From Tabrizicola sp. (GTDB lineage Bacteria; Pseudomonadota; Alphaproteobacteria; Rhodobacterales; Rhodobacteraceae), in the NCBI GenBank assembly GCA_016792685.1, contig JAEULQ010000127.1:1-44800 (forward strand): a DNA stretch of 44,800 bases, read 5' to 3'. Positions 18,201-25,569 of this stretch are shown in pieces. Positions within the stretch are counted from its first letter, which is position 1; each line of letters opens with the position of its first letter. The position numbers and the translations under genes are program-made. The notes under the pieces were generated by a model that was not told the origin of the DNA, ran no database searches, and worked only from the letters and a program-made list of their open reading frames with translations.

Positions 18201-19503
18201 GTTCCGCAGCGCGTCGATTGAAATGCCAGTCCCCCAAAGCAGGAAGGCCCTCGTGGAACGCTCCGATCTGGTCGAAGAGCTCTCTCCGGAAAAGAAAGGA
18301 AATCGGCGGAAACTGATTGGAGGTTTCGAGATCTTCCGGGCCAATCAGATCGAGTGCAGGCATCGGATCGTCTTCCCGCACCGTCACATAGCCCGAACCG
18401 TCCCAGGTCTCATGCAGGATCCGGCTTTTGCAGACGGCTGCATTTGCCCCGGTCTCATGCAGGAGTTCGGTCATTCGGGTCAGAAAGTCCGGAGACCAGC
18501 TGTCGTCATCGTCGTGGATGACGACGAAAGCGCTGTCCTTGCGCGCAATGGCAAGGTTCGAGGCCGCTTCCATCCCGCACTGCCGGGTATTGTGGTTGAT
18601 TTCGATGCGATCGCGAAAGAGGTGGCGGTAGGGCGCGACTTCGGCCTCGACGAGATGCGGCGGGCCACCATCGTTCACCAATTGCAGGGCCCAATTCGTG
18701 TAGGTCTGTGACAGGACGCTGCGCAAGGCTCGGGCGAGCAGGTGGTGGCGCCACCTCGTCCGCATCACGACCAGCACAAGACCCCGGTCGGTCGGTGGCG
18801 GTTTCCCCGGTCCCGCAGGCTGCTCCTGCTGGCCTTCGTTTCGATGGTGCCAGAGCGCCGGATCGACGAGTGCTGCAGCATCCACTGCACGGTGCTGTCC
18901 TTCCGCCAGGCCACAGAAATCGCCGATCCGGCCGAAGGTCAGCACCGGATCACGCATCAGATCGGCATGCCGAACCGTAAGCATCGGCAAATCACCGGCG
19001 TCACGTTCGATCGCGCGCTGATGTTCCTCCCAGATTGCTTCAGCCAGCGGTCCGGGCATCTGGTTGCGACTGGCCAATGACTGCATAACGTCACCGCGGC
19101 CGCGCAGCAGTCTGACAATGCGCAGCGGCGTCTGTCCGGCTGCGGCGACGGCCTTCCAAAGCGGGATCAGCAGGCTGGACCGCGGATCCTTGACGACCCA
19201 ATGGCCCTTTGCGGCGATTTCGGCGATGGCGATCTTGCTGAATCTGTCGATGCAGCTTTGCGTTTCGGGCCACAAGATCCAATCGGGGGGCAGTGGTCCC
19301 GCCGTCCTGTGCCAGGTACGTCCGAACTGAGCCAAGAGCCGTTCCTGGGATTGCCAAACCTCTGCATGTTCCCAATGACCGTGCGGGTTGCCTGTCTCGG
19401 GCTTGCGGTCGACGTTCTCGCCAAGGTTTGCGCCCATCATATGGAGCCCCCTCGCCACCAGCGAGGTGCCAGATCGGTGCATTCCCACAACGAGTATGAT
19501 CAT
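15256..19503 (-). CDS. Five-module glycan enzyme: sulfotransferase - GT2 - sulfotransferase - RgpF-like - methyltransferase
   Basis: 1415 aa in one uninterrupted frame. Module 1 (1-220): sulfotransferase with GMHRSGTSLVARGL and KDPRSSLL. Module 2 (241-460): GT2 glycosyltransferase with RALRSVLSQTY, VNDGG and the acidic HDDDDSW at 330-336. A linker of ~150 residues follows. Module 3 (615-890): second sulfotransferase with IGAQRGGTTWLHAAL and FILRDPVDRAISGALHE. Module 4 (915-1130): rhamnan-synthesis-F-like domain with NVGRDVAPFLALL, VCKLHSKRS and GTMFWCRP. Module 5 (1185-1385): class I SAM methyltransferase with LEVGVAQGGSLEHW, CDIDP and VIDDGSRRSRD, like cephalosporin-hydroxylase-type methyltransferases. 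No signal or membrane segment is seen, so it should act in the cytoplasm. It probably extends and then sulfates and methylates a polysaccharide or glycan. Confidence 0.85.
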   Translation of the reverse strand: MIILVVGMHRSGTSLVARGLHMMGANLGENVDRKPETGNPHGHWEHAEVWQSQERLLAQFGRTWHRTAGPLPPDWILWPETQSCIDRFSKIAIAEIAAKGHWVVKDPRSSLLIPLWKAVAAAGQTPLRIVRLLRGRGDVMQSLASRNQMPGPLAEAIWEEHQRAIERDAGDLPMLTVRHADLMRDPVLTFGRIGDFCGLAEGQHRAVDAAALVDPALWHHRNEGQQEQPAGPGKPPPTDRGLVLVVMRTRWRHHLLARALRSVLSQTYTNWALQLVNDGGPPHLVEAEVAPYRHLFRDRIEINHNTRQCGMEAASNLAIARKDSAFVVIHDDDDSWSPDFLTRMTELLHETGANAAVCKSRILHETWDGSGYVTVREDDPMPALDLIGPEDLETSNQFPPISFLFRRELFDQIGAFHEGLPALGDWHFNRRAAELGPIPVHPEELAFWHHRSAGDLAPNSLAGSDHFRFRNWVRSWPSAGSPPAFFGQMRAVRRLVDDGVLAGLEPVILSGKSQPSLRPGLYLVEFSPPQLPDGAGGIALLRSHCQSAGPTDDVVPFDLDQGRVSILINAPTGIDGLDVLPADGGAEIPRPDFTVTRLTDCIDHLEQFKRQTRLPDLLCIGAQRGGTTWLHAALQRFSDVWPSPIKEFHQFDQTESAGFFRQHQALSVLQTDYVREADAEVRSGRVRMLLRHAFPPVQSWENYAATLEGAPEEKIVCDFTPAYATLDDRAVAEIHRVMPKVKVIFILRDPVDRAISGALHELQMQGITQPTEPQVAACCVSADNLARTDYLQTLRTWAKHIPPEQMLVLFHDEIVNEPAEVIGKVRNFLGLAAMEVTPALLAGLAQNDHPGMTPPDLAGIREQLSHRWRGQTAELATRFEGHPRLWLERIEARHCLRPASWTGIGSEAAGKPSQSLAVALHLFHEHQWPEFERTLSGVPQPFSLFVTLAPESNFGPRIKARFPTAVIRNLPNVGRDVAPFLALLEELKHFDLVCKLHSKRSDGRHDAWRRLSLEGLLGNSETVAAYLSAFASAPDLVLAGPRRFYLDGPMHEMQCHSALHLLHGPAPETWGFFAGTMFWCRPRFFAGLGELYPQEIFVPHQDGDGQPEHVVERAFGLLAAQHGKQVMLWDRRAAIAPAQELIGAMDWETVYQDLAPVDLAQEEPEPGTALIALQKGQDGRGSDRWRGNLGTYDRLLADLRNQPVRMLEVGVAQGGSLEHWSKYFQNGRIFVGCDIDPGCARLTFDDPRIVVLVCDAASPILVLKIAQRCSALDLVIDDGSRRSRDIIRGFSVLFPLLADDGLYIVEDLHPSYLEEHEGGLDATLSSLAFFRTLTDLFNHEHWRNGTGVAERLAAFAGRFGVAFPESLLRSIRSIEFSDQMICIRKGPQPPARLGAQKVNSSIDVVEEGLFQSPAN

Positions 19504-20044
19504 TCCGGCGGTAAACTCGACTTCCCAGGCCGCACAACAAGAAAGACAAAACCTGTCCGGTTCAAGCCTTGTCGCAGCGCAATTGCTTGATGAGCCTCAT
19601 CCTCGCCGCCTTCTGGTGTCGCGCCGGGTTTTCTTTGTGGCCGCACGGCAGAGCACGGCTGCTGATCCTGATCGACCCCGAGATGCAGTGACCGGCGCAG
19701 CCTGCAGGCACGATGGGCGTGCCAGCGGTCTTCTGCTCAACGGCCATCCGCAGTGCCATTCGGATAAGGTCTTGTTCCAGTCGCTGCAGTGTCGGGCGAG
19801 AAGCCGCAGCTCGGGGATGTGGCGAAGGCGATGGGTGGGGAGTGGGAGGATGTGGGGCCGGGGGTGGTGGAGGCGGTTCGGGTGAGGGTGCAGGAGGCCG
19901 CGCAGAAGGCGGTGGCGGAGGGGGAGGAGCGGGTGTTTGGCGGGCCGTTGGTGAGGTGAGGGCTTCTCTGAAACGTGCTGTTTCCAGCACAGACTTCAGG
20001 CGATATGATGGAAGCATGAGATCAATCAATATGGGAAACGAACC
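19504..20044. other. Gap with gene debris and no intact gene
   Basis: This 541-base stretch contains the upstream region of the 1415-aa gene (minus strand) and a short plus-strand open frame from about 19771 to a TGA at 19958-19960. That frame reads GEKPQLGDVAKAMGGEWEDV then EAVRVRVQEAAQKAVAEGEE and ends FGGPLVR. It has the strong G/C third-position bias of a real gene of this genome but no start, so it looks like a 3' gene remnant; a solute-binding-protein tail is a weak possibility. A small hairpin (GTGCTG, TTTC, CAGCAC at 19975-19990) follows. The Pro- and Gly-rich open frames here are shadows of this remnant. Confidence 0.35.
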
Positions 20045-20269
20045 TTGAGAAAGTCGGAAGTTCGTGGAGCGTTCCCTTCACTCTTAGAGGCATGGATAGT
20101 TGAGACCAACCAAGATCGAGACCAACTTGGCGACTTAAGGTTCGGCACATTCTATGCTTGGCTTCGTGATCGCTATCCACACTACACACGATTTCGGTCA
20201 ACTATGGGTGCCGATGAAGACCTAGAACTTTGGTTTGATGAAGAGACTGGCCAGCTTTGGAGGAGATGA
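20045..20269 (+). CDS. Small hypothetical protein (AT-richer islet)
   Basis: 74 aa starting at TTG 20045; no ATG exists in frame after the preceding stop until deep in the gene, and the TTG overlaps a four-base run ending an upstream five-codon ATG frame. Residues such as LRFGTFYAWLRDRYPHYTRF are rich in aromatic and charged residues and look like a folded small protein; the end is DEDLELWFDEETGQLWRR. No family is recognised. Base composition is clearly more AT-rich than the surrounding genes, like the convergent gene that ends 20 bp away. Likely recent acquisition. Confidence 0.55.
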   Translation: MRKSEVRGAFPSLLEAWIVETNQDRDQLGDLRFGTFYAWLRDRYPHYTRFRSTMGADEDLELWFDEETGQLWRR

Positions 20270-20288
20270 AACCGATGACGTTGTTGCT

Positions 20289-20999
20289 TTACTTTTTCTT
20301 GGGCTTCTGATCGGTTGGCAGTCTCTCAAAAAGTGCTACCTGGACGTCGCCTGTAGCATCCGTTTGCATCAGTACGGCAAACACAATTTCCTCATCAATC
20401 TTCACCCAGTGACTGCTTAGTAGCTTAGTCAGTTTTGACAGCCAGTCACCTATTTCCTTGAACAATCGATCATGGTCGTTCAAGAGAGTTCTATCTCTTG
20501 ATGCGTGCAAGTATTTCCCGCACACACGGTCATAGAGTACGCCAAATTCTTCCTTGGTAAGGGCTCCATCTACCTCAACCATAACCCATGCGTCCTCGAC
20601 TTTTTCATTGCTTCGTGACAAAGCCTTCGGAAAGAATTCAGGGTTCACTCGACCTAGAAACTTCATGATCGTCGTAGCGTTCCATGCGTTCTGAACCAAT
20701 TTATTCTGCAGCTCGATTCCTCTGTGATAATGAGCAGTAATCGATGCAAGCATTACTAACTCAAAGCACTTTCTAAGCTGCAAAAGGCAGAGTTCGATAT
20801 CACTCTCGCGATAGCCTGTTAAAGATGAAGCGTTCGCGTGTTTTTCGAGTGCGCGAGAAATGACGTTCACGCGTTCCTTGATTTCCTGCATGAAGCTGGA
20901 ATAGACCTCCAGTGCTCTCTCAGGTGACTTCGTCATATTGAAACATCCTTTCGCCAATAACGTGTGAACTGGTTCTAGGGAGTCACTTTTCGCATTCAT
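20289..20999 (-). CDS. Hypothetical protein of the AT-richer islet
   Basis: 236 aa from ATG at 20999. Mostly helical, charged sequence with many Lys, Asn and Ser residues and codons ending in A or T, unlike every neighbour. Segments such as ALEVYSSFMQEIKERVNVIS, SDIELCLLQLRKCFELVML and LNDHDRLFKEIGDWLSKLT suggest an all-alpha protein. It has no signal peptide or membrane span and ends in a basic tail (PTDQKPKKK). No known domain is recognised. It converges on the 74-aa gene. The foreign base composition and isolated position suggest horizontal transfer; a defence or plasmid-type accessory role is possible but there is no motif to support it. Confidence 0.68.
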   Translation of the reverse strand: MNAKSDSLEPVHTLLAKGCFNMTKSPERALEVYSSFMQEIKERVNVISRALEKHANASSLTGYRESDIELCLLQLRKCFELVMLASITAHYHRGIELQNKLVQNAWNATTIMKFLGRVNPEFFPKALSRSNEKVEDAWVMVEVDGALTKEEFGVLYDRVCGKYLHASRDRTLLNDHDRLFKEIGDWLSKLTKLLSSHWVKIDEEIVFAVLMQTDATGDVQVALFERLPTDQKPKKK

Positions 21000-21427
21000 G
21001 GTTTAGGTCACAGCTGCGCGCCTTGATATACTGGAGCAGACCGGGCCGCCACTCTTCTAATAGGAAGGCAGATGGAAGCGTGTCGGCAGTTGGGCGCTCT
21101 AGGGCACCAGACCATGATTTCGGCTAGGCACCCAATATTCGACAGTGCCCCTTGGCCCGGAATCAAGGCGCTTGCGCCGCCGGGCCGCGCCCTCCCCACT
21201 GCCCGGCCACGGGCCGGGCGTTCTTCGCGGAAACCCTCCACTGGAGGGTTTCTGATCGCTCATCACCCCCCCGGGAGGGCGCTCTTGACGCGTCTCGGGC
21301 AGAACTGCAGTGGGAGGGGTGGCACCATAAAGTGCCTCGATCGACCGTGGCTGCGCCCGCCCGAGGGAGGGCGCGGCCCTCGTGTTCGGCAGGGGGAGTC
21401 GGGCTGAAGCCCGACCTACGGGGCGCG
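21000..21427. repeat. Intergenic repeat cluster, copy A (inverted partner at 24983-25154)
   Basis: No gene is seen in this 428-base gap. From ~21156 (CCCGGAATCAAGGCGC) to ~21391 it matches, in reverse orientation, the sequence at 24983-25154, sharing blocks such as the CCCCCGGGAGGGCGC and GTGGGAGGGG segments. Copy A also carries extra palindromes absent from B: GCCCGGCC/GGCCGGGC (21201-21219) and a perfect 10-bp stem GAAACCCTCC/GGAGGGTTTC (21230-21252). A REP-like hairpin GTCGGGCT-GA-AGCCCGAC followed by CTACG closes the cluster at 21398-21420. Confidence 0.65.
21398..21420 (+). repeat. REP-like hairpin with CTACG tag
   Basis: GTCGGGCT and AGCCCGAC form an 8-bp stem around GA (21398-21415) followed by CTACG. 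The same architecture with a different stem sequence occurs at 24930-24952. It sits just beyond the 3' end of tal (minus strand). Confidence 0.5.
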
Positions 21428-22081
21428 TTACAGGATCTTCTGACCGGTCTTGGCCCAGTCCTTCATGAACTGCTCGAGGCCTTTGTCGGTCAGCACATGG
21501 CTCGCAAGGGCCTTGATCACGTTCGGGGGGGCGGTCACGACATCGGCGCCGATCATCGCGCAGTCCTTGACGTGGTTGGCGCTGCGGATCGAGGCGGCGA
21601 GGATCTGGGTCTGGAAGTCGTAATTGTCATAGATCGTGCGGATGTCGCCGATGAGGTCGAGGCCGTCGAGGTTGATGTCATCAAGCCGCCCGATGAAGGG
21701 GGAGATGAAGGTCGCCCCCGCCTTGGCGGCAATCAGCGCCTGGTTGGCCGAGAAGCAGAGGGTGACGTTGACCATGAAGCCCTCGCCCGTCAGGACCTTG
21801 CAGGTCTTGAGGCCGTCCCAGGTCAGCGGCACTTTCACCGCGATGTTCGGGGCGATGGCGGCCAGCTTGCGGCCCTCGGCGATCATCTCGTCGGCGGTGA
21901 GGGCGACGACTTCGGCCGAGACGGGGCCTTTGACGAAGGAGCAGATTTCCTTGGTGACCTCGATGATATCGCGGCCGGATTTCAGGATGAGCGAGGGGTT
22001 GGTCGTGACCCCGTCCACCATGCCGAGGTCATGAAGCTCGCGGATGGCATCCACATCGGCGGTGTCGACAAAGAATTTCAT
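21428..22081 (-). CDS. tal: Transaldolase (small, fructose-6-phosphate aldolase-like subfamily)
   Basis: 217 aa, the length of the short TalC/MipB-type transaldolases. It starts [15 protein letters not shown] and has GVTTNPSLI, the phosphate-site region, and the Schiff-base lysine in [13 protein letters not shown] (near residue 86), as well as [19 protein letters not shown] and SPFIGRLDD. It moves a dihydroxyacetone unit between sugar phosphates in the non-oxidative pentose phosphate pathway. It is divergent from priA with a 79-base spacer, an arrangement I recall in related genomes. Transaldolase versus fructose-6-phosphate aldolase activity cannot be decided from the motifs alone. Confidence 0.92.
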   Translation of the reverse strand: MKFFVDTADVDAIRELHDLGMVDGVTTNPSLILKSGRDIIEVTKEICSFVKGPVSAEVVALTADEMIAEGRKLAAIAPNIAVKVPLTWDGLKTCKVLTGEGFMVNVTLCFSANQALIAAKAGATFISPFIGRLDDINLDGLDLIGDIRTIYDNYDFQTQILAASIRSANHVKDCAMIGADVVTAPPNVIKALASHVLTDKGLEQFMKDWAKTGQKIL

Positions 22082-22160
22082 GGGCCTGGTCCTTCGCGGC
22101 GGGTTGTAAGGGGTCGGGCTGGGGTTTACCCCAAACGGGCGTGAAGGGAAAGGCGGGAAG

Positions 22161-24353
22161 GTGGCGGAGCGGGTCTATCAGGCGGGGGATCTGGTGGGGG
22201 TTCTCACGACCGAGCCTTTGGGGCGGGTCCTCGACTATCGCGCGCCGGAGGGGGGGTGCGGCGACGGGGATTTCGTCGAGGTGCCGCTGGGGCCGCGGCG
22301 GGTCATGGGCGTGGTCTGGGGGCCGGGGGCGGGGAAGTTCGATCCGGCGAAGATCCGTCCGGTGGGGCGGGTGCTGGAGGCGCGGCCGATGCGGTTGGAG
22401 CTGCGGGCGTTCCTGGCGCGGGCGGCGGAATATACGCTGACGCCGCTGCCGGCGATGCTGCGGTTGGCGACGAGGGCTCCTGGCCTGGGAGAGCCGGCAT
22501 CGGTGCGGCGGGTGTACCGGTTGGCGGGGGCTGTTCCGAACCAGCTGACGGATGCGCGGCATCGGGTGGTGGAGGCCCTGCGGGAGTTCGGGGGAGCTCC
22601 GGTCACATTGGGCGAGCTCGTCGAGGCGGCGGGCTGCGGGGCTTCGGTGGTGAAGGGGCTGGTGAAGCTGGGGGTGGTGGCGGAGGAGGATGCGCCACGG
22701 GATACGCCATACCCGCGGCTGAAGGCCGATCTGAGGGTGCGGCTGGAGGGCGATCAGGTCGCGGCGGGGGATGCGCTCGTGGCGATGGTCGCGCAAGGGG
22801 GCTATGCGGCGACGCTGCTCAAAGGTGTGACGGGGTCGGGGAAGACCGAGGTTTACTTGGAGGCGGTGGCGGAATGTCTGCGGGCGGGTCGGCAGGCCTT
22901 GGTGCTGTTGCCGGAGATTGCCCTGACGGCGGAGTTCCTGACGCGGGTCGAGGCGCGGTTTGGGGCAAAGCCGGCGGAGTGGCATTCGGGTGTCACGATG
23001 ACCGAGCGGCGGCGGCTGTGGCGCATGGTGTCGGAGGGTGAGGCAGGGCTGGTCGTGGGCGCGCGGTCGGCGCTGTTCCTGCCGTTCCAGGACCTTGGCC
23101 TTATCGTCGTCGATGAGGAGCACGACAGCTCCTACAAGCAGGGCGACGGCGTCCTTTATCACGCCCGCGACATGGCGGTGCTGCGGGCGGCGATTGCGGG
23201 GTGCCCGGTGGTGCTGGCCTCGGCCACGCCGTCGCTGGAGTCATGGGCGAATGTGGAGGCCGGGAAGTATCAGCGGCTGGAGCTTGGCTCTCGCTTCGGG
23301 GCGGCCGAATTGCCGGAGATGGGGGCGATCGACATGCGGGCCGAGCGGTTGCCGGGGGACCGATGGATCTCCCAGCGGCTGGCGGCGAAGGTCGAAGCAG
23401 TCGTCGGGAAGGGCGAGCAGGCGCTGTTGTTCCTGAACCGGAGGGGGTTTGCTCCGGTGACCCTTTGCCGGGCCTGCGGGCATCAGGTGGGCTGCGACCA
23501 GTGCGATGCGCGGATGGTGGAGCATCGGTTCCAAAAGCGCCTCGTCTGCCACCAGTGCGGGGCAACGAAGCCGGTGCCTGCGGCCTGTCCGTCCTGTGGG
23601 GTGGAGGGCCGGATGGCTGCCGTCGGGCCGGGGGTCGAACGGCTGGCCGAGGAGGTGGCGGCGCGGTTCCCTGAGGTGCGGGTGGCGGTGCTGTCGTCGG
23701 ACCTGTTCGGGTCAGCCCGCGCCTTGAAGGAGAAGATCGCCGAGATATCGGCGGGCGGGGCGGATATCATCATCGGGACGCAGATCGTCGCCAAGGGGCA
23801 CAACTTTCCCCTCTTGACGCTGGTCGGCGTGATCGACGCGGACCTTGGACTGCAGGGGTCGGACCTGCGGGCAGCGGAGAAGACCTTTCAGCTGATGCGG
23901 CAGGTGGCGGGCCGGGCGGGGCGGACCTCGGAGCGGAAGGGTGAGGCCTGGCTGCAGACCCACCAGCCCGACCATCCGGTCATCCGGGCCATTCTGGGGG
24001 GTGACGAAGAGGCCTTCTGGGCCGCCGAAGCGGCAGAGCGGCGCGCCTCGGGCGTGCCGCCTTACGGGCGGATGGCGGGGATCATCCTGTCCTCGACGGA
24101 CGTGGCGCAAGTGTTTGATTTTGGCGGGGAGTTGGCCCGGCGGATCGAGCCTTTGCGGCGGATCGGAGCGGAGGTCTGGGGGCCTGCTCCGGCCCCCATC
24201 GCCCGGGTCCGGGGGCGGCACCGGGTGCGGCTTTTGGTGAAGGCGGAGAAGGGGGCTCCGTTGCAGGCCGCGCTGGCGGAGTGGCTTGCGCAGTTCAAGC
24301 TGCCGAGGGATTTACGGCTGGCGGTGGATATTGATCCGCAGAGTTTTTTGTGA
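22161..24353 (+). CDS. priA: Primosomal protein N' (replication restart helicase PriA)
   Basis: 730 aa from GTG 22161, with GGCGGGAAG just upstream. The N-terminal 3'-DNA-binding domain ([22 protein letters not shown]) and winged-helix part fill ~1-190. Walker A is [14 protein letters not shown] and the DEAH-type box is [12 protein letters not shown]. Eight cysteines ([24 protein letters not shown]) form the two zinc sites inserted between helicase lobes. The second lobe has [12 protein letters not shown] and QVAGRAGR. PriA reloads the replisome at collapsed forks. The gene is extremely GC-rich even for this genome, which makes long antisense frames across it. Confidence 0.95.
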   Translation: MAERVYQAGDLVGVLTTEPLGRVLDYRAPEGGCGDGDFVEVPLGPRRVMGVVWGPGAGKFDPAKIRPVGRVLEARPMRLELRAFLARAAEYTLTPLPAMLRLATRAPGLGEPASVRRVYRLAGAVPNQLTDARHRVVEALREFGGAPVTLGELVEAAGCGASVVKGLVKLGVVAEEDAPRDTPYPRLKADLRVRLEGDQVAAGDALVAMVAQGGYAATLLKGVTGSGKTEVYLEAVAECLRAGRQALVLLPEIALTAEFLTRVEARFGAKPAEWHSGVTMTERRRLWRMVSEGEAGLVVGARSALFLPFQDLGLIVVDEEHDSSYKQGDGVLYHARDMAVLRAAIAGCPVVLASATPSLESWANVEAGKYQRLELGSRFGAAELPEMGAIDMRAERLPGDRWISQRLAAKVEAVVGKGEQALLFLNRRGFAPVTLCRACGHQVGCDQCDARMVEHRFQKRLVCHQCGATKPVPAACPSCGVEGRMAAVGPGVERLAEEVAARFPEVRVAVLSSDLFGSARALKEKIAEISAGGADIIIGTQIVAKGHNFPLLTLVGVIDADLGLQGSDLRAAEKTFQLMRQVAGRAGRTSERKGEAWLQTHQPDHPVIRAILGGDEEAFWAAEAAERRASGVPPYGRMAGIILSSTDVAQVFDFGGELARRIEPLRRIGAEVWGPAPAPIARVRGRHRVRLLVKAEKGAPLQAALAEWLAQFKLPRDLRLAVDIDPQSFL

Positions 24354-24365
24354 GTTCCGTTGGTC

Positions 24366-24438
24366 TGAACGCTTCTTGACTCATTTGTAACAATCGATGC
24401 ATCGTTGAAGTTACCTTATTATCTTGAACGCTTCTTGA
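24366..24438 (+). repeat. 14-bp direct repeat pair upstream of a lipoprotein gene
   Basis: TGAACGCTTCTTGA occurs at 24366-24379 and again at 24425-24438. Between them lies a palindromic core CGATGCATCG (~24395-24404). The pair lies in the 99-base spacer between priA and the lipoprotein start and could be regulator half-sites or a scar of insertion. Confidence 0.5.
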
Positions 24439-24452
24439 AAGCAGGGCTTCAC

Positions 24453-24902
24453 ATGCAAACTTCAATGCATTTACTTCTGATATTGGCAGTGGCGGGGTGT
24501 GTAGAGACGACAACCTCAAGGCTTTCGCAAAACGCAATAAGGATTGACGCAAGTGCAGCGCCCGCCTGCGGAAAAGCTGGAGCGGTGAAGCTTGTGAACA
24601 AGATGGCGGCAGTTGAGACTATCCGACTTGGATACGACAGATACATCATCGCAGATAGTTCGTTCCAAGATAACGTCGGTGTTGTTGGGTATAACACGCA
24701 AACAGTCGGAACGTACGGCTATGGTGGTTTCAATGCGAACACCTATACAACACCGATCATAGGCGGTTCGCGCGATGCCGCGGTTATCGTTTACATGTTC
24801 AAGTCGAACGATCCGCAAGGGCGCCAAGCCATTGATGCTAGGCAATCACTTGGCGTAGATTGGCAAGAAATTGTCACAGAGGGTGCGCCAGCAACGTGCT
24901 AG
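24453..24902 (+). CDS. Predicted lipoprotein of unknown function
   Basis: 149 aa from ATG 24453. The N-terminus has a short hydrophobic stretch ending in a lipobox (LLLILAVAGC), so the mature protein should start at the lipid-modified Cys of residue 16. The body contains VETIRLGYDRYIIADSSFQD and a Gly/Tyr/Asn-rich middle (VGTYGYGGFNANTY), then AVIVYMFKSNDPQGRQAIDA; a GYDRxxI segment followed by a Tyr/Thr/Gly-rich stretch recalls small envelope proteins of unknown function. Base composition is more AT-rich than that of priA before it. It stands alone between priA and the repeat cluster copy B. Confidence 0.7.
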   Translation: MQTSMHLLLILAVAGCVETTTSRLSQNAIRIDASAAPACGKAGAVKLVNKMAAVETIRLGYDRYIIADSSFQDNVGVVGYNTQTVGTYGYGGFNANTYTTPIIGGSRDAAVIVYMFKSNDPQGRQAIDARQSLGVDWQEIVTEGAPATC

Positions 24903-24929
24903 GCTCATAGCTTTCTGAGACGTGCCCAT

Positions 24930-24952
24930 GGTGCGCTGTAGCGCACCCTACG
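24930..24952 (+). repeat. REP-like hairpin with CTACG tag
   Basis: GGTGCGCT and AGCGCACC form an 8-bp stem around GT (24930-24947), followed by CTACG. Compared with 21398-21420, stem bases differ on both sides so that pairing is kept. Confidence 0.5.
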
Positions 24953-24982
24953 ATGTTTGGGCCGCGCGCGAATATCCCACCA

Positions 24983-25154
24983 TGCCGCAACACAGGGCTG
25001 CGCCCGACCTCGGGTGGGCGCAGCAACGCTGGTTCTAGGCGCTTTATCTCTCAGCCCCTCCCACCGAAGTTCTGCGGGCTGCCGTTGCAAACGCGCCCTC
25101 CCGGGGGGAGGTCGGGCGCTGCCCGGCGGCGCATTCGCGCCTTGATTCCGGGCG
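24983..25154. repeat. Intergenic repeat, copy B (inverted relative to 21156-21391)
   Basis: The reverse complement of this stretch aligns by eye with copy A: CCCGGAATCAAGGCGC, TGCGCCGCCGGGC, CCCCCGGGAGGGCGC, GCAGAACT, GTGGGAGGGG, ATAAAG and TGGCTGCGCCC-like blocks in the same order. Copy B is shorter and lacks the nested palindromes of copy A. It occupies most of the 276-base gap between the lipoprotein gene and the 96-aa gene. Confidence 0.6.
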
Positions 25155-25178
25155 AAGGAAGGGACGAGGCAGGGTTGG

Positions 25179-25469
25179 TCAGGCTTTCCACAACCGCACT
25201 GGCGATTTCGGGGCGCGTTTCAGTACCCCTTTCGCCTCCAGATCAAGCTGGACGCACTTGACCCACCAGCCTGCGGTCTCGCCTCCGGGGAAGAGGGTTT
25301 CGGAGAGGTGGGGTTTCACTTGCTGGATGAGGTCGGCGACCAACATTCCGGGGGGCTCGCTGGGCAGGACCTTTTCCACGGCCGCGCGCATCTCGGCATA
25401 TTTGGCGGCGTCGGCGCGGTAGGTCTTGCCGGGCTGGCCGACGTTCTGGACTTCGATCGTCTTGGACAT
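25179..25469 (-). CDS. Small conserved protein, DUF6958-like
   Basis: 96 aa from ATG 25469 (MSKTIEVQNVGQPGKTYRAD); an upstream in-frame start would add 34 residues of poor quality and overlap the spacer. The sequence DAAKYAEMRAAVEKVLP, LVADLIQQVKPHL and GWWVKCVQLDLEAKGVLKR looks like a small winged-helix fold; the family name is from memory. The ending PKSPVRLW is typical of these proteins. Function unknown. It is divergent from the MFS transporter gene with a 100-base spacer. Confidence 0.7.
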   Translation of the reverse strand: MSKTIEVQNVGQPGKTYRADAAKYAEMRAAVEKVLPSEPPGMLVADLIQQVKPHLSETLFPGGETAGWWVKCVQLDLEAKGVLKRAPKSPVRLWKA

Positions 25470-25569
25470 GGGTTTCGCCTCTGCTTTGCTTGGGCCATGA
25501 TGCGGCCAAGCTTGTGTCTGGTACAAGCTTTCGCTTTCGGTCCCCGCGGGGCGGGTGTATCGCAGCGCC

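Noticed and set aside
17224-18711. 495-aa plus-strand open frame inside the 1415-aa gene
   Set aside because: Its sequence is basic and low-complexity without domains; the minus-strand frame has five recognisable modules.
19562-19800. Minus-strand frame with LEQDLIRMALRMAVEQ considered as a transposase tail
   Set aside because: Only a vague likeness to IS3-type sequence and no DDE context or inverted repeats; too weak to annotate.
19562-20029. Pro-rich 155-aa minus frame and Gly-rich 111-aa plus frame
   Set aside because: Poly-Pro and poly-Gly come from reading GGT/GGG-rich DNA in the wrong frames; a third frame shows native codon bias.
22029-23162. 377-aa minus-strand frame across priA
   Set aside because: Arg/Pro/His-rich shadow of an extremely GC-rich real gene (priA has all helicase and zinc motifs).
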